DNA from: Saccharopolyspora shandongensis
Lineage (GTDB): Bacteria; Actinomycetota; Actinomycetes; Mycobacteriales; Pseudonocardiaceae
Length of the DNA stretch: 64,000 nucleotides
Direction: 5' to 3'
Assembly: GCF_900106995.1 (NCBI RefSeq)
Contig: NZ_FNOK01000041.1
Coordinates: forward strand, 1 to 64,000
The translations under genes and the position numbers were made by a program. Below, one piece after another: positions 24,387-33,177 of the stretch; positions within the stretch are counted from its first letter, which is position 1, and each line of letters begins with the position of its first letter. Below the pieces are notes generated by a model, which worked only from the letters and a program-made list of their open reading frames with translations, was not told the origin of the DNA and made no database searches.

Positions 24387-25570
24387 TGACCGTGGACGCC
24401 GACGAACTCCGCGGCAAGGTGACGGAATTCCTCGCCGCGAACGATCCCGCGCAGATGGATCGGCTGGAGTTCCTGCGGGCCCGCTTCGACGCCGGGCTGG
24501 CGTGGGTGCACTTCCCCGCCGGTCTCGGCGGCCTGGGCGCCGCGCGGGAGCTGCAGCCGGTGGTGGACGCCGCCTTCGCCGAGGCCGGCGCGCCGGACAA
24601 CAAACCGCAGCTGAACGTCATCGGGCTGGGCATGGCCGCCCCGACGATCCTGCGCTTCGGCAACGACGAGCAGCGCCGCCGCTACCTCCGTCCCCTGTGG
24701 ACCGGCGAGGAGATCTGGTGCCAGCTGTTCAGCGAGCCGGGCGCGGGCTCGGACCTCGCCGCGCTGTCCACCCGGGCGGTCCGCGATGGTGACGAGTGGG
24801 TGGTGGACGGGCAGAAGGTCTGGACGTCGCTGGCGCACCAGGCCCGCTGGGCGATCCTGGTCGCCCGCTCCGACCCGGACCAGCCCAAGCACAAGGGCCT
24901 GAGCTACTTCATCTGCGACATGACCGCACCGGGCGTGGAAGTGCGGCCGCTGCGGCAGATCACCGGCGAAGCCGAGTTCAACGAGGTGTTCCTGACCGGG
25001 GTGCGGATCCCGGACGCGCAGCGCCTCGGCGAGGTCGGCCAGGGCTGGCAGGTCGCGCTGGGCACCCTGATGAACGAGCGGGTCGCCATCGGCGGGCGCG
25101 CGCCCGCGCGGGAAGGCGGCATGATCGGCCTCGCCGCGCAGGCCTGGCGCGAGCACCCCGAGAAGCGCACGCACGGCCTGCACGACCGGCTGCTGCGGCT
25201 GTGGGTCGAGACCGAGGCGACCCGGCTGACCAGCATCCGGCTGCGCCAGCAGCTCGCCGTCGGCGAACCCGGCCCCGAGGGCTCCGCCGTCAAGGTCGCC
25301 TACTCCGAGCAGAACCAGGCGATCACCGGGTTCGAGCTGGAGTTCCTCGGCGAACCGGGCCTGGCCTACGACGACTGGACGTTCCGCCAACCCGAGTACA
25401 CCGACTTCGTCAAGCGCGGCCCCGGTTTCCGGTACCTGCGGGCGAAGGGCAACTCGATCGAGGGCGGCACCACCGAGATCCTGCGCAACATCATCGCCGA
25501 GCGCGTGCTGGGCCTGCCGCCGGAGATCCGCACCGACAAGGACCGGCCGTGGAAGGAGCTGCCGCGATGA
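24386..25570 (+). CDS. acyl-CoA dehydrogenase, subunit 1 of a likely heteromeric pair
   Basis: 394 residues. LFSEPGAGSDLAALSTRAVRDGDEWVVDGQKVWTSLAHQARWAILVARSDP is the FAD-side motif, and the C-terminus GNSIEGGTTEILRNIIAERVLGLP binds the flavin of the partner. The start ATG overlaps the FabG stop; its own stop overlaps the next gene by four bases. Side-by-side unlike ACAD genes in actinobacteria usually make FadE-type alpha2beta2 enzymes acting on sterol side chains or branched acyl-CoAs. Confidence 0.88.
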   Translation: MTVDADELRGKVTEFLAANDPAQMDRLEFLRARFDAGLAWVHFPAGLGGLGAARELQPVVDAAFAEAGAPDNKPQLNVIGLGMAAPTILRFGNDEQRRRYLRPLWTGEEIWCQLFSEPGAGSDLAALSTRAVRDGDEWVVDGQKVWTSLAHQARWAILVARSDPDQPKHKGLSYFICDMTAPGVEVRPLRQITGEAEFNEVFLTGVRIPDAQRLGEVGQGWQVALGTLMNERVAIGGRAPAREGGMIGLAAQAWREHPEKRTHGLHDRLLRLWVETEATRLTSIRLRQQLAVGEPGPEGSAVKVAYSEQNQAITGFELEFLGEPGLAYDDWTFRQPEYTDFVKRGPGFRYLRAKGNSIEGGTTEILRNIIAERVLGLPPEIRTDKDRPWKELPR

Positions 25571-26685
25571 GCGCCCCGGACCTGCTCTACAGCGAAGTCG
25601 AAGAGGACCTGCGCTCGAACGTCCGCCGCCTGCTGCGGGACCGGTGCGACTGGACCGCGGTGCTGGCCCGCTGCGAGACCGACGAGCCCTACGACCTCGC
25701 GCTGTGGCGGACCCTCGCCGGCGAGCTCGGGCTCGCCGCGCTGCTGGTGCCCGAGGACCTCGGCGGCGCCGGGGCCAGCGCCCGGGAGCTGTCGGTGGTG
25801 GCCGAGGAGATCGGCCGGTCCGTCGCGCCGGTGCCGTTCCTGAGCAACCTGCTGACCACCGCGACCCTGGTGGCCTGCGCGGACGAGCCTCGGGTGCGGG
25901 AGATCCTGCCGCAGTTCATCGACGGCTCGCAGCTCGGCACCGTCGCCGTCGGGCTGACCACCGTGCCCTACGGCGCGTTCCCGCAGTCGGTGAAGGCCGA
26001 CGGCGCCGCGCTGACCGGCTCGGTGTCGGCGGTGGTGGACCTGGAGGTCGCCGACTACGTGGTCGTGCCCGCCGCCGACGCGGACGGCGCGGCGCTGTAC
26101 CTGGTGGACACCTCGGTGTCCGGGGTGTCGCGGACGCCCACGACGTCGCTGGACCTCACCCGTCGGTTCGGCACGCTCGCCCTCGACGGGGCGGTCGGCG
26201 AGCGGATCGCGGCCGGTGCCGACGCCGAGCGGATCCTCCGGCAGGCGCTGGTGACCGCGGCCGGGCTGCTGGCCGCCGAGCAGGTCGGGCTGGCCCAGCA
26301 ATGCCTGGACGCCACCGTGGAGTACGCCAAGACCCGCTACCAGTTCGGCCGCCAGATCGGCTCGTTCCAGGCGGTCAAGCACCGGCTGGCGGACCTGTGG
26401 GCGACGGTGAGCTCCGGGCGGGCCGTGGCCCGCAACGCCGCCGACGCCTTGGCGCGCGGCGACGACGCGGCGGAACTCGAGGTCGCCATCGCCCAGGCCT
26501 ACTGCTCCGAACTGGTCGTGAAGGCCGCGGAAGAGCACCTGCAGCTGCACGGCGGCATCGGGATGACCTGGGAGCACTCGGCGCACCTCTACCTGGGCCG
26601 GGCCAAGAGCTCCCAGCTCACCTTCGGCATCGCCGAGGCGCACCGGCAGCGCATCGGAGAACTCGCCGACCTGCCCACGCCGTAA
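25567..26685 (+). CDS. acyl-CoA dehydrogenase, subunit 2 of a likely heteromeric pair
   Basis: 372 residues, clearly related to but different from the gene upstream. EIGRSVAPVPFLSNLLTTATLV, TRYQFGRQIGSFQAVKHRLADLW and LQLHGGIGMTWEHSAHLYLGRAKS are typical of the partner subunit of FadE heteromers, with a Glu in TWEHSAHLY where the catalytic base is found in many members. Overlap ATGA with the preceding gene suggests equal production. Substrate unknown. Confidence 0.87.
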   Translation: MSAPDLLYSEVEEDLRSNVRRLLRDRCDWTAVLARCETDEPYDLALWRTLAGELGLAALLVPEDLGGAGASARELSVVAEEIGRSVAPVPFLSNLLTTATLVACADEPRVREILPQFIDGSQLGTVAVGLTTVPYGAFPQSVKADGAALTGSVSAVVDLEVADYVVVPAADADGAALYLVDTSVSGVSRTPTTSLDLTRRFGTLALDGAVGERIAAGADAERILRQALVTAAGLLAAEQVGLAQQCLDATVEYAKTRYQFGRQIGSFQAVKHRLADLWATVSSGRAVARNAADALARGDDAAELEVAIAQAYCSELVVKAAEEHLQLHGGIGMTWEHSAHLYLGRAKSSQLTFGIAEAHRQRIGELADLPTP

Positions 26686-26695
26686 GGACCGTCTC

Positions 26696-26865
26696 CGTAC
26701 TCATCTTGCATAGCGGTGCCGGTAGCGGAACCTCAGAGGCCGCCTCGACCGTGGGAGCCCCGACTTGCGACCAATACGCGGCATCGGGGCTGTCCTCGCT
26801 GAGAACCCGCAGCGGTGCGAGTTGCGAGGGTGGGCCAAGCGCCTACGGCGCTTCACAACAACAGA
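26696..26865 (+). repeat. dispersed structured repeat, family 1, copy 3
   Basis: Starts 11 bases after the dehydrogenase stop. The central hairpin is CCCCGA/TCGGGG. The end hairpin is AAGCGCC-TAC-GGCGCTT (26837-26853): relative to other copies a G-C pair has become C-G on both arms, so pairing is kept. The MaoC gene starts 63 bases after it. Confidence 0.85.
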
Positions 26866-26927
26866 CAGATAACCGGGATCAACGGTCTGGCGCCCAGATT
26901 TTCGTTGTCGCTCAAGGAGGTTGTGCG

Positions 26928-27380
26928 TTGCGGGTATTCAGCAGCAAGGAAGAGATCGTCGCGGCCAAGGGCGAGCGGCTCGGCACCAGCGAATGGCTCA
27001 CCGTCACCCAGGAGCAGGTGAACCTGTTCGCCGATGCCACCCTGGACCACCAGTGGATCCACATCGACGTCGAGCGCGCCGAGCAGGGTCCGTTCGGCGG
27101 CCCGATCGCGCACGGGTTCCTCACCCTGAGCCTGCTGCCGAAGCTGAACTCCCAGACCTACAAGTTCGAGGGCGCCAAGATGGGGATCAACTACGGCCTG
27201 AACAAGGTCCGCTTCCCCAGCCCGGTCCTGGTCGGCTCGCGGGTCCGCTCCACCACGGAGCTCGCGGACGTGACCGAGGTGGCCGGCGGCCTCCAGCTGA
27301 CGGTCAAGTCCACCATCGAGATCGAGGGCGGCGCGAAACCGGCCTGCGTGGCGGAGGGCCTCACCCGGGTGGTCTTCTGA
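26928..27380 (+). CDS. MaoC-like (R)-specific enoyl-CoA hydratase
   Basis: 150-residue hot-dog-fold protein. FADATLDHQWIHIDVERA is the hydratase-2 motif with catalytic Asp and His, and GGPIAHGFLTLSLLPKL follows as usual. TTG 26928 is chosen as the start: a clean AAGGAGG ends seven bases before it and no in-frame ATG or GTG fits. Adds water to an enoyl-CoA, consistent with its place after the acyl-CoA dehydrogenase pair. Confidence 0.88.
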   Translation: MRVFSSKEEIVAAKGERLGTSEWLTVTQEQVNLFADATLDHQWIHIDVERAEQGPFGGPIAHGFLTLSLLPKLNSQTYKFEGAKMGINYGLNKVRFPSPVLVGSRVRSTTELADVTEVAGGLQLTVKSTIEIEGGAKPACVAEGLTRVVF

Positions 27381-27395
27381 CCGATCCTCCCCGCC

Positions 27396-27430
27396 GAAGG
27401 GCATCTCCGGATCGTTCGGGGATGCCCTTC
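27396..27430. terminator. terminator between convergent genes
   Basis: GAAGGGCATC and GATGCCCTTC form a ten-pair stem around a 15-base loop, between the MaoC stop and the AbgT stop. Confidence 0.75.
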
Positions 27431-27435
27431 TCGCG

Positions 27436-28995
27436 TCACGGTGCGATGTGGATGCCCATGCCGGGACCCAGGGGCAGGTCGGCGAAGTAGAAGACCGTCA
27501 GGATCAGGGCCCACACCAGCCAGAACGGGACCACGAACGGAACCATCCTGGCGACCAGGGTGCCCATCCCCGCGTTCGGCTCGTAGCGGCGCAGGTAGCC
27601 CAGGATGATGATCATGTACGGGTTCAGCGGCGTCATGATCTGCGTCGCCGAGTCGCCGACCCGGAACGCCGCCTGGGCGAAGCCCGGCTCGAAGCCGAGC
27701 AGCACGAACATCGGCACGAACACCGCCGCCATCAGCGTCCACAGGCTCGAACCCGAGATGATGAACAGGTTCAGCATCGACGCCAGCACCATGAACCCGA
27801 GGAACGCCGGGTAGCCGTCCAGGCCGAGCGCGCGCAGCAGGTCCGCGCCCGAAACCGCCACCCACGCACCGAGGTTCGTCCAGTTGAACAGCGCGATGAA
27901 CTGGCCCAGCATGAACGCCAGCACCAGGAATCCGGTGAGATCCCGCAGGGCGGCGGCCATCAGCTTCGGCACGTCGGCCGCGCGGCCGATCGCCCCGACG
28001 ATCGCGCCGTAGACGATGGCGGGCACCGCGAAGCCGAAGAAGATCAGCGTGGTCACCGAGTCCAGCAGCGGCGACTTCGGCAGGAATCCGCCGGTTTCGT
28101 TGCGCAGCGGCGAATCCGGCCACAGCACCAGCAGCAGCACCAGCCCGGACGCGATCAGGAACGCCACGCCCGCCCAGATCAGCCCGCGCCGCTCGGCGGG
28201 CTCCAGCGCCACCGAGAGCACCGGCTGATCGGCCACTTCGGACTCCTCGCGGGACACGCCGGTGCGCGCCAGCCGCGGCTCGATGACCTTGTCGATCAGC
28301 ACCCCGGCCAGCAGTCCGAGCAGGATCGAGGACACCACGTTGAAGTAGTAGTTCGACACCGGCGTGACCGCGGTGCCTGCGTGCGGCAGGGTTTCGGCGA
28401 CCTTGTTGCTGATCCCGGCGAACAGCGCGTCCAGGCTGGTGACCACCGGCGCGGTGGAGTACCCGGCGCCGGTGGCGGCGAAGCCGCCGAGCAGCCCGGC
28501 GACCGGGTGCCTGCCCGCCGCCTTGAACACCAGCGCCGCCAGCGGCGGGATGATGATCATCGATGAGTCCGCCATCACGCTGGACGAGATCCCGACCAGT
28601 CCCACCGCGTACGGCAGCACCCAGCGCGGTGCCCCGCCGAAGGCGGCCCGGATCATCGCGGTGAGCAGCCCGGTCCGCTCCGCGAGCCCGACCGCCAGCA
28701 TGATCGTGACCACGGTTTCCAGCGGCGGGAAGCCGATGAAGTTCTCCGCCATCTTGGTGAACAGGAACTCCAGGCCCTCGCCGCTGAACGCGCCGCGGAT
28801 CCGCGTCACCCCGTCGGCGCCGGGGATCTGCACGGTGACGCCGAAGGCGGCGACCACCGTGGACACCACCGCCACGGCCAGGAACAGCAGGCCGAAGAGG
28901 ATGAACGGTTCGGGGAGCTTGTTGCCGACCCGTTCCACCAGGTTCAGCACGCGGTCGAGCCTCGGTGGCCGGGCGGCGCGGGTTTCACTGCTCAT
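27436..28995 (-). CDS. AbgT family transporter
   Basis: 519-residue membrane protein of the AbgT/MtrF class. ERVGNKLPEPFILFGLLFLAVAVVS opens the transporter, GLAERTGLL and SSVMADSSMIIIPPLAALVFKAAGRHPVAGLLGGFAATGAGYS are conserved, and the C-terminal GDSATQIMTPLNPYMIIILGYLRRY is the family signature. Start ATG 28995-28993 follows AGGAG. Family members import p-aminobenzoyl-glutamate or export sulfonamide-like compounds. It interrupts two lipid-type gene blocks and its substrate here is unknown. Confidence 0.9.
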   Translation of the reverse strand: MSSETRAARPPRLDRVLNLVERVGNKLPEPFILFGLLFLAVAVVSTVVAAFGVTVQIPGADGVTRIRGAFSGEGLEFLFTKMAENFIGFPPLETVVTIMLAVGLAERTGLLTAMIRAAFGGAPRWVLPYAVGLVGISSSVMADSSMIIIPPLAALVFKAAGRHPVAGLLGGFAATGAGYSTAPVVTSLDALFAGISNKVAETLPHAGTAVTPVSNYYFNVVSSILLGLLAGVLIDKVIEPRLARTGVSREESEVADQPVLSVALEPAERRGLIWAGVAFLIASGLVLLLVLWPDSPLRNETGGFLPKSPLLDSVTTLIFFGFAVPAIVYGAIVGAIGRAADVPKLMAAALRDLTGFLVLAFMLGQFIALFNWTNLGAWVAVSGADLLRALGLDGYPAFLGFMVLASMLNLFIISGSSLWTLMAAVFVPMFVLLGFEPGFAQAAFRVGDSATQIMTPLNPYMIIILGYLRRYEPNAGMGTLVARMVPFVVPFWLVWALILTVFYFADLPLGPGMGIHIAP

Positions 28996-29152
28996 GTTGG
29001 CTCCTGCGGCCGGAGGGGAAAGCCAAGCAGCAGCGAACCGTTCCGTTCCCGCCCGCGCAACCCCCGGCGACAGATCGATCGAACCGCGCAACACGACCGA
29101 AACCGGCGGGCCGCGAGCGCTTCCGGATTCTGCAGCACCCGGAAGCGCTCCA

Positions 29153-29593
29153 CTACGCGGAGTCTTGGATGCGCTCCAGCACCACCACGGGAATGATGCG
29201 CCGCGTGCGCGCCTCGTACGTCCGGTACACCGGCGCCATGTCGACCATCAGCTGCCACAGCCGCTCGCGTTCCGCACCTTCCGCGGTGCGGGCCCGCACT
29301 GCGAAGCGCTCGCCGCGGATCTGGACCTCGGCCTCGGGGTTCGCGGCCAGGTTCAGGTACCACTTCGGGTGCGTGTGCGTGATCGCCGAACCCGACGCCA
29401 CGAGCACGTACCTACCGTCGTCCTCGCCGAAGAACAGGCCTGTCCGGTACAGCTTCCCGGTCTTGCGGCCGCGGTAGGTGAGCACCAGGTTGGTCGCGCC
29501 GCCCTCGCGGAAGCCGCTCTCGCCGTTGGTCGCGAGGTAGCGGCGCACGTGCTCGGCGACCGAGGGGTCGGGGCTGTCCAGCACCTCGGCCAC
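29153..29593 (-). CDS. deazaflavin (F420)-dependent nitroreductase family protein
   Basis: 146 residues from GTG 29593-29591. NLVLTYRGRKTGKLYRTGLFFGEDDGRYVLVASGSAITHTHPKWYLNLAANPEAEVQIRGERFAVRARTA is the split-barrel Ddn signature, and WQLMVDMAPVYRTYEARTRRIIPVVVLERI ends the protein. Uses F420H2 to reduce quinones or nitro compounds. The broken SDR frame ends one base upstream, so the pair was once an SDR-Ddn operon. The start is uncertain because the original leader was altered. Confidence 0.82.
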   Translation of the reverse strand: MAEVLDSPDPSVAEHVRRYLATNGESGFREGGATNLVLTYRGRKTGKLYRTGLFFGEDDGRYVLVASGSAITHTHPKWYLNLAANPEAEVQIRGERFAVRARTAEGAERERLWQLMVDMAPVYRTYEARTRRIIPVVVLERIQDSA

Positions 29594-29594
29594 G

Positions 29595-29722
29595 TCAGTG
29601 ACCCCCCAGTCCCTGCGCGAAGCCGCCGTCGACCGCCAGCTCGACGTTCGTGGTGAACGTCGCGCTCTCGGCCAGGAAGAGCGCCGCGGCGGCGACTTCC
29701 TCGACGGTGCCGTTGCGGCGCA
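29595..29722 (-). pseudogene. SDR gene remnant, C-terminal 40 residues only
   Basis: The minus frame encodes RNGTVEEVAAAALFLAESA then TFTTNVELAVDGGFAQG before its stop, which is the last part of a short-chain dehydrogenase. Upstream of about 29722 homology stops abruptly and the opposite strand becomes an AfsR-like regulator fragment. The cofactor and catalytic regions are gone, so this is not functional. It marks a deletion or rearrangement junction. Confidence 0.8.
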
Positions 29723-30850
29723 GCGGGGGTGGCCTGGCGGCGCTGCTCGCCGAGGCGCTCGGCCTGTGGCGCGGCGAGGCGTTCGCCGGGTTCGCCGACG
29801 AGTCCTTCGCCAGCACTGCGGCCGCCGCTCTGGAGGAGCAGCGCCTGGTGGCCTGGGAGGACTACGCCGGGGCACGGCTGCAGCTGGGCGACCACGCGGT
29901 GCTGGCCGGTGAGCTGGGCGAGCTCATCGAGCAGCATCCGCTGCGCGAACGCCTCCGCGCCGCGCACCTGCGCGCCCTGCACGGCTCGGGCCGGACGACC
30001 GAAGCCCTCGACAGCTACCGCAAGTTGCGCCGGCTGCTCCGCGACGAGCTCGGGCTCGAACCGGGCGCGGAACTCACGGCGCTGCAAGAGGAAATGCTGA
30101 GCGCCGGGCCGCCCGCACCGGTGCAGCGGCAGGCCCCGCCGACGCAAACTCCGTTGCCCGCACCGCAAACCGAGCTCGTCGGCCGCGACGACGCCGTCGC
30201 CGACGTCCGCGCGCTGCTCGGCACGCATCGCCTGGTGACGCTGACGGGACCGGGCGGAGTAGGCAAGACCAGGCTCGCGCTCGAAGTGGCCCGCGCCGAG
30301 GACGAGGCGTGCCTCGTCGAACTCGCCGGCCTGCCACGGGAAACCACAGTGGACGGACTGGCCGACGTGGTCGCCGCCGCGCTCGGCATCCGCGACGGCG
30401 CCCGGCCGCAGTCATCGGTCGAACGGCTCGCCGAGGCGCTGCGCGGCAGGCGGCTGCTTCTCGTGCTGGACAACTGCGAGCACGTCGTCGAGCCGGTCGC
30501 CGCGTTCGTGCCGCTGGTGCTGCCGGCGTCGGACGTGCGCGTGCTGGCGACGAGCCGGGAGCCACTCGACGTCTCGAGCGAGCACCTGCGGGAGGTGCCG
30601 CCGCTGGACGTGCCGACGCCAGGCGCGCCGTCGGCGGAATTGCTGCGCTCCGGGGCGGTGCGGCTGTTCGCCGCGCGAGCATCGGCCGCCTCGCCCGGAT
30701 TCGCGCTGTCGGCCGAGAACGCCGAAACTCCTGCGGGAATCCGCCGGCGCGCCACTGCCGCCCTGCGAGCGCGGAGACGTCGACCGCATCGAAAACGCGC
30801 TGCGCGGCGAACTCCCCGGCAGCGACCGGGAATTGCAGGAGTGCCGGTAG
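29723..30850 (+). pseudogene. AfsR/SARP-type regulator remnant (BTAD plus part of NB-ARC)
   Basis: Begins inside a bacterial transcriptional activator domain (LLAEALGLWRGEAFAGFADESF, RLRAAHLRALHGSGRTTEALDSYRKLRRLLRDELGLEPGAEL), so the N-terminal winged helix is missing. An ATPase follows: ELVGRDDAVADVRALL, Walker A TGPGGVGKTRLA, Walker B LLLVLDNCEHV and ATSREPL. Near residue FALSAENAE the frame changes, and a different frame ends with ERGDVDRIENALRGELPG before TAG 30848. So it has lost its start, an internal part and its frame. It may have regulated a lost antibiotic or developmental cluster. Confidence 0.8.
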
Positions 30851-30853
30851 CGG

Positions 30854-31471
30854 CTACGGGCGCAGGGACGCGATGAGCAGATCGGCGAACTGCTCGCCGA
30901 CCTCCTCGCCGGTGAGCTTGCCGTCCTTGCGGAACCAGGTGCCGAGGTGGTGCACCGCGCCGAAGAAGAAGTCGACCACCAGATCGGCGGCCTTGTCCTC
31001 GCGGAACACCCCGGAGCGCTGGCCCTCCTCGATCAACGCCCGCACCCGCTCGTGGTAGCGCCGCCGCTGCGCCCGGACCTCGGCCTGCTTGTCCGGGTGC
31101 AGCAGGTGCATCGAGCGGAAGAAGATCACCGTGTCGTCGAGGTTCGCCGCCGTCGTGGCGACGACGTCCGCGGCGACCGCGTGCAGCCGCTCCTGCACCG
31201 GCGCCCCGCTGTCCGCCGCGCTCTCCATCCGCGCCTGCTGGACCCGCAGGACCCGCGCGTAGATCTCGTAGAGCAGGTCGTCCTTGGAGCCGAAGTAGTG
31301 GTACATCGCCCCCTTGGTGACCCCGGCCGCGTCGACGATCTGCTGCACCGAGGTCATTTCGAAGCCCTGCTCGGCGAACAACCGCGTGGCCACGGCCAGC
31401 AACCGCTGCGGAACCGGTTCGGCGCCCACCGCCGGTCCGGCAGTAGTGCGACCGTTCGCCGACCGCGCCAT
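30854..31471 (-). CDS. TetR family regulator, lipid-catabolism type
   Basis: 205 residues starting at ATG 31471-31469 after GGGGAGG. HTH: QRLLAVATRLFAEQGFEMTSVQQIVDAAGVTKGAMYHYFGSKDDLLYEIYARVL, close to the FadR/KstR2-like TetR group; the C-terminal domain has FFFGAVHHLGTWFRKDGKLTGEEV. It heads a minus-strand block with two SDR genes and an acyl-CoA ligase. Likely ligand is an acyl-CoA, and the likely targets are the matching palindromes at 20270 and 34872 (inference). Confidence 0.87.
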   Translation of the reverse strand: MARSANGRTTAGPAVGAEPVPQRLLAVATRLFAEQGFEMTSVQQIVDAAGVTKGAMYHYFGSKDDLLYEIYARVLRVQQARMESAADSGAPVQERLHAVAADVVATTAANLDDTVIFFRSMHLLHPDKQAEVRAQRRRYHERVRALIEEGQRSGVFREDKAADLVVDFFFGAVHHLGTWFRKDGKLTGEEVGEQFADLLIASLRP

Positions 31472-31542
31472 GTCAACCTCCCCTGTCGATCCGAACCCAG
31501 CGTATCGACCCGCCGGCGCGAACCGGCGGCGACACCTCCGGC

Positions 31543-32316
31543 CTACTGCACCTTGCGCTGGAGCTTCCGCATGCCCGCTTGCCAACGCTGCGGCTCGGCG
31601 GCCCGCAGCGCGTAGTAATCGGCGACCTCCGGGTGCGGCAGGATCAGGAACTCACCGCTGCCCAGCGAGTCGGCGACCACGTCGGCGACCTCCTCCGGTT
31701 CGAGCGCGCCCTTCGCGAGGATCACCTCACCGGCGTTGCTGCTGCTGCCGAGCATGTTGGTGCGCACGCCCTGCGGGCACAGGGCCTGCACCGTGATGCC
31801 CTGGTCGGCGTAGCTGATCGCCAGCCATTCGGCGAAGCCGAGCGCGGCGTGCTTGGTCACCGAATACGGCGCCGCCTTCAGCATCGTCAGCAGCCCGGCG
31901 GCCGACACGGTCGCCAGGAAGTGCCCCCGGCCCTGCTCCAGCCAATGCGGCAGCACCGCGCGGGCGGCGCGGACGTGCGCCATGACGTTGACCTCCCAGG
32001 ACTGCGCCCAGGCGGCCTCGTCGGCCTCCGGCCCGCCGCCGCGGGAGATCCCGGCGTTGGCGCAGAACAGGTCGATCCGGCCGTGCTCGCCGAGCGCGGT
32101 GTCGACCAGCGCGCGCACGCCGTCCTCGCCCGCCGCGTCGCCGGGCACCGCCGTCCCGCCGACCTCGGCGGCCACCTGCCGCACCGCGTCGGCGTCCACA
32201 TCGCCCAGCACGACCTTCGCCCCGGATGCCGCGAACTTCCGGGCCATCGCCGCGCCGATGCCGTTGCCGGCACCGGTGATCACCACGACCGCATCAGCGA
32301 GCTGCAACTCGCACAC
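31543..32316 (-). CDS. SDR family oxidoreductase
   Basis: 257 residues. Start is taken as GTG 32316-32314 after GGGAAGGG. VVVITGAGNGIGAAMARKFAASGAKVVLGDVD is the cofactor site, CANAGISRGGG replaces the usual NNAG, TVSAAGLL carries Ser and YSVTKHAALGF the Tyr/Lys pair. The C-terminus (ADYYALRAAEPQRWQAGMRKLQRKVQ) is unlike FabG and resembles SDRs found with acyl-CoA ligases in lipid loci. The second SDR gene lies 62 bases upstream. Confidence 0.86.
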   Translation of the reverse strand: MCELQLADAVVVITGAGNGIGAAMARKFAASGAKVVLGDVDADAVRQVAAEVGGTAVPGDAAGEDGVRALVDTALGEHGRIDLFCANAGISRGGGPEADEAAWAQSWEVNVMAHVRAARAVLPHWLEQGRGHFLATVSAAGLLTMLKAAPYSVTKHAALGFAEWLAISYADQGITVQALCPQGVRTNMLGSSSNAGEVILAKGALEPEEVADVVADSLGSGEFLILPHPEVADYYALRAAEPQRWQAGMRKLQRKVQ

Positions 32317-32378
32317 CGCCCTTCCCAAGTCTGGTTCCGCTTCCGCCAACGGCGATTTCGCGCGAAATCGCCACGAGC

Positions 32379-33134
32379 TCACACACCGCCCCTCAGGGTC
32401 ACACCGCCGTCGAGCACCAGGACCTGCCCCGTGATCCAGGATGCCTCGTCGGAGAGCAGGAACGCCGCCGCACCGCTGACGTCGGCCGGAATTCCCAGTC
32501 GCTTCAAGGGATAACCCGCCGCGACCTCGTCCTCCTTGTCCTCGTACAGCGCGGTGGCGAACTTCGTCTTCACCACTGCCGGGGCGACGCCGTTGACCCG
32601 GACGTCCGGGCCGAGTTCCACCGCGAGGTCCTTGGTGATGTACGCCAGCATCGCCTTGGTGGCGCCGTAGAAGCCGATGCCCGGCGCGGGCCGCAGACCG
32701 GCCACCGAGGACACGTTGAGCACCGAGCCGCCGTGCTCCTTCATCCACGCCTTGTACACCTGCTGGGTCCACGCCAGCGCCGCGAGCACGTTGACCTCGA
32801 AGGTCTTGCGCGCGATGCCGTGCTCCAGCTCGACCAGCGGGCCGTAGGCGGGGTTGATGCCGGTGTTGTTGACCAGCATGTCCACCCGGCCGAAGGTCTC
32901 CACGGTCTTGGCGACCGCTTCCGCCTGGTGCTCCGCGTCGTCGGCCTTGCCCGCGATGCCGAGCGCGTTCTCGGCTCCGCCGAGGCCCTGCACCGCCTCC
33001 GCCAGCGGCTCGGGCTTGCGGGCGGTCAGGGTGACCTTCGCGCCCTCGGACACCAGGCGCTCGGCGATGGCCAGGCCGATGCCGCGGCTGGCGCCGGTCA
33101 CGATCGCCACCCGGCCGTCGAAACGCTTGCTCAT
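32379..33134 (-). CDS. SDR family oxidoreductase (FabG-like)
   Basis: 251 residues from ATG 33134-33132. VAIVTGASRGIGLAIAERL, LVNNTGINPAYGPL (NNTG variant of NNAG), NVSSVAGLRP and YGATKAMLAYITKDLAVEL are the cofactor and catalytic motifs. Variants of this protein accompany acyl-CoA ligases and dehydrogenases in actinobacterial fatty-acid or steroid loci. The ligase gene is 43 bases upstream, suggesting one transcript. Confidence 0.88.
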   Translation of the reverse strand: MSKRFDGRVAIVTGASRGIGLAIAERLVSEGAKVTLTARKPEPLAEAVQGLGGAENALGIAGKADDAEHQAEAVAKTVETFGRVDMLVNNTGINPAYGPLVELEHGIARKTFEVNVLAALAWTQQVYKAWMKEHGGSVLNVSSVAGLRPAPGIGFYGATKAMLAYITKDLAVELGPDVRVNGVAPAVVKTKFATALYEDKEDEVAAGYPLKRLGIPADVSGAAAFLLSDEASWITGQVLVLDGGVTLRGGV

Positions 33135-33177
33135 GAATTTCCTTCCTCTCCAGGCACTTCCGGTGTCGAACGGCCCG

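Noticed and set aside
30835..30856. TGCCGGTAGCGG resembling the head of the dispersed repeat
   Set aside because: Only about twelve bases match and none of the hairpins follow; probably chance.
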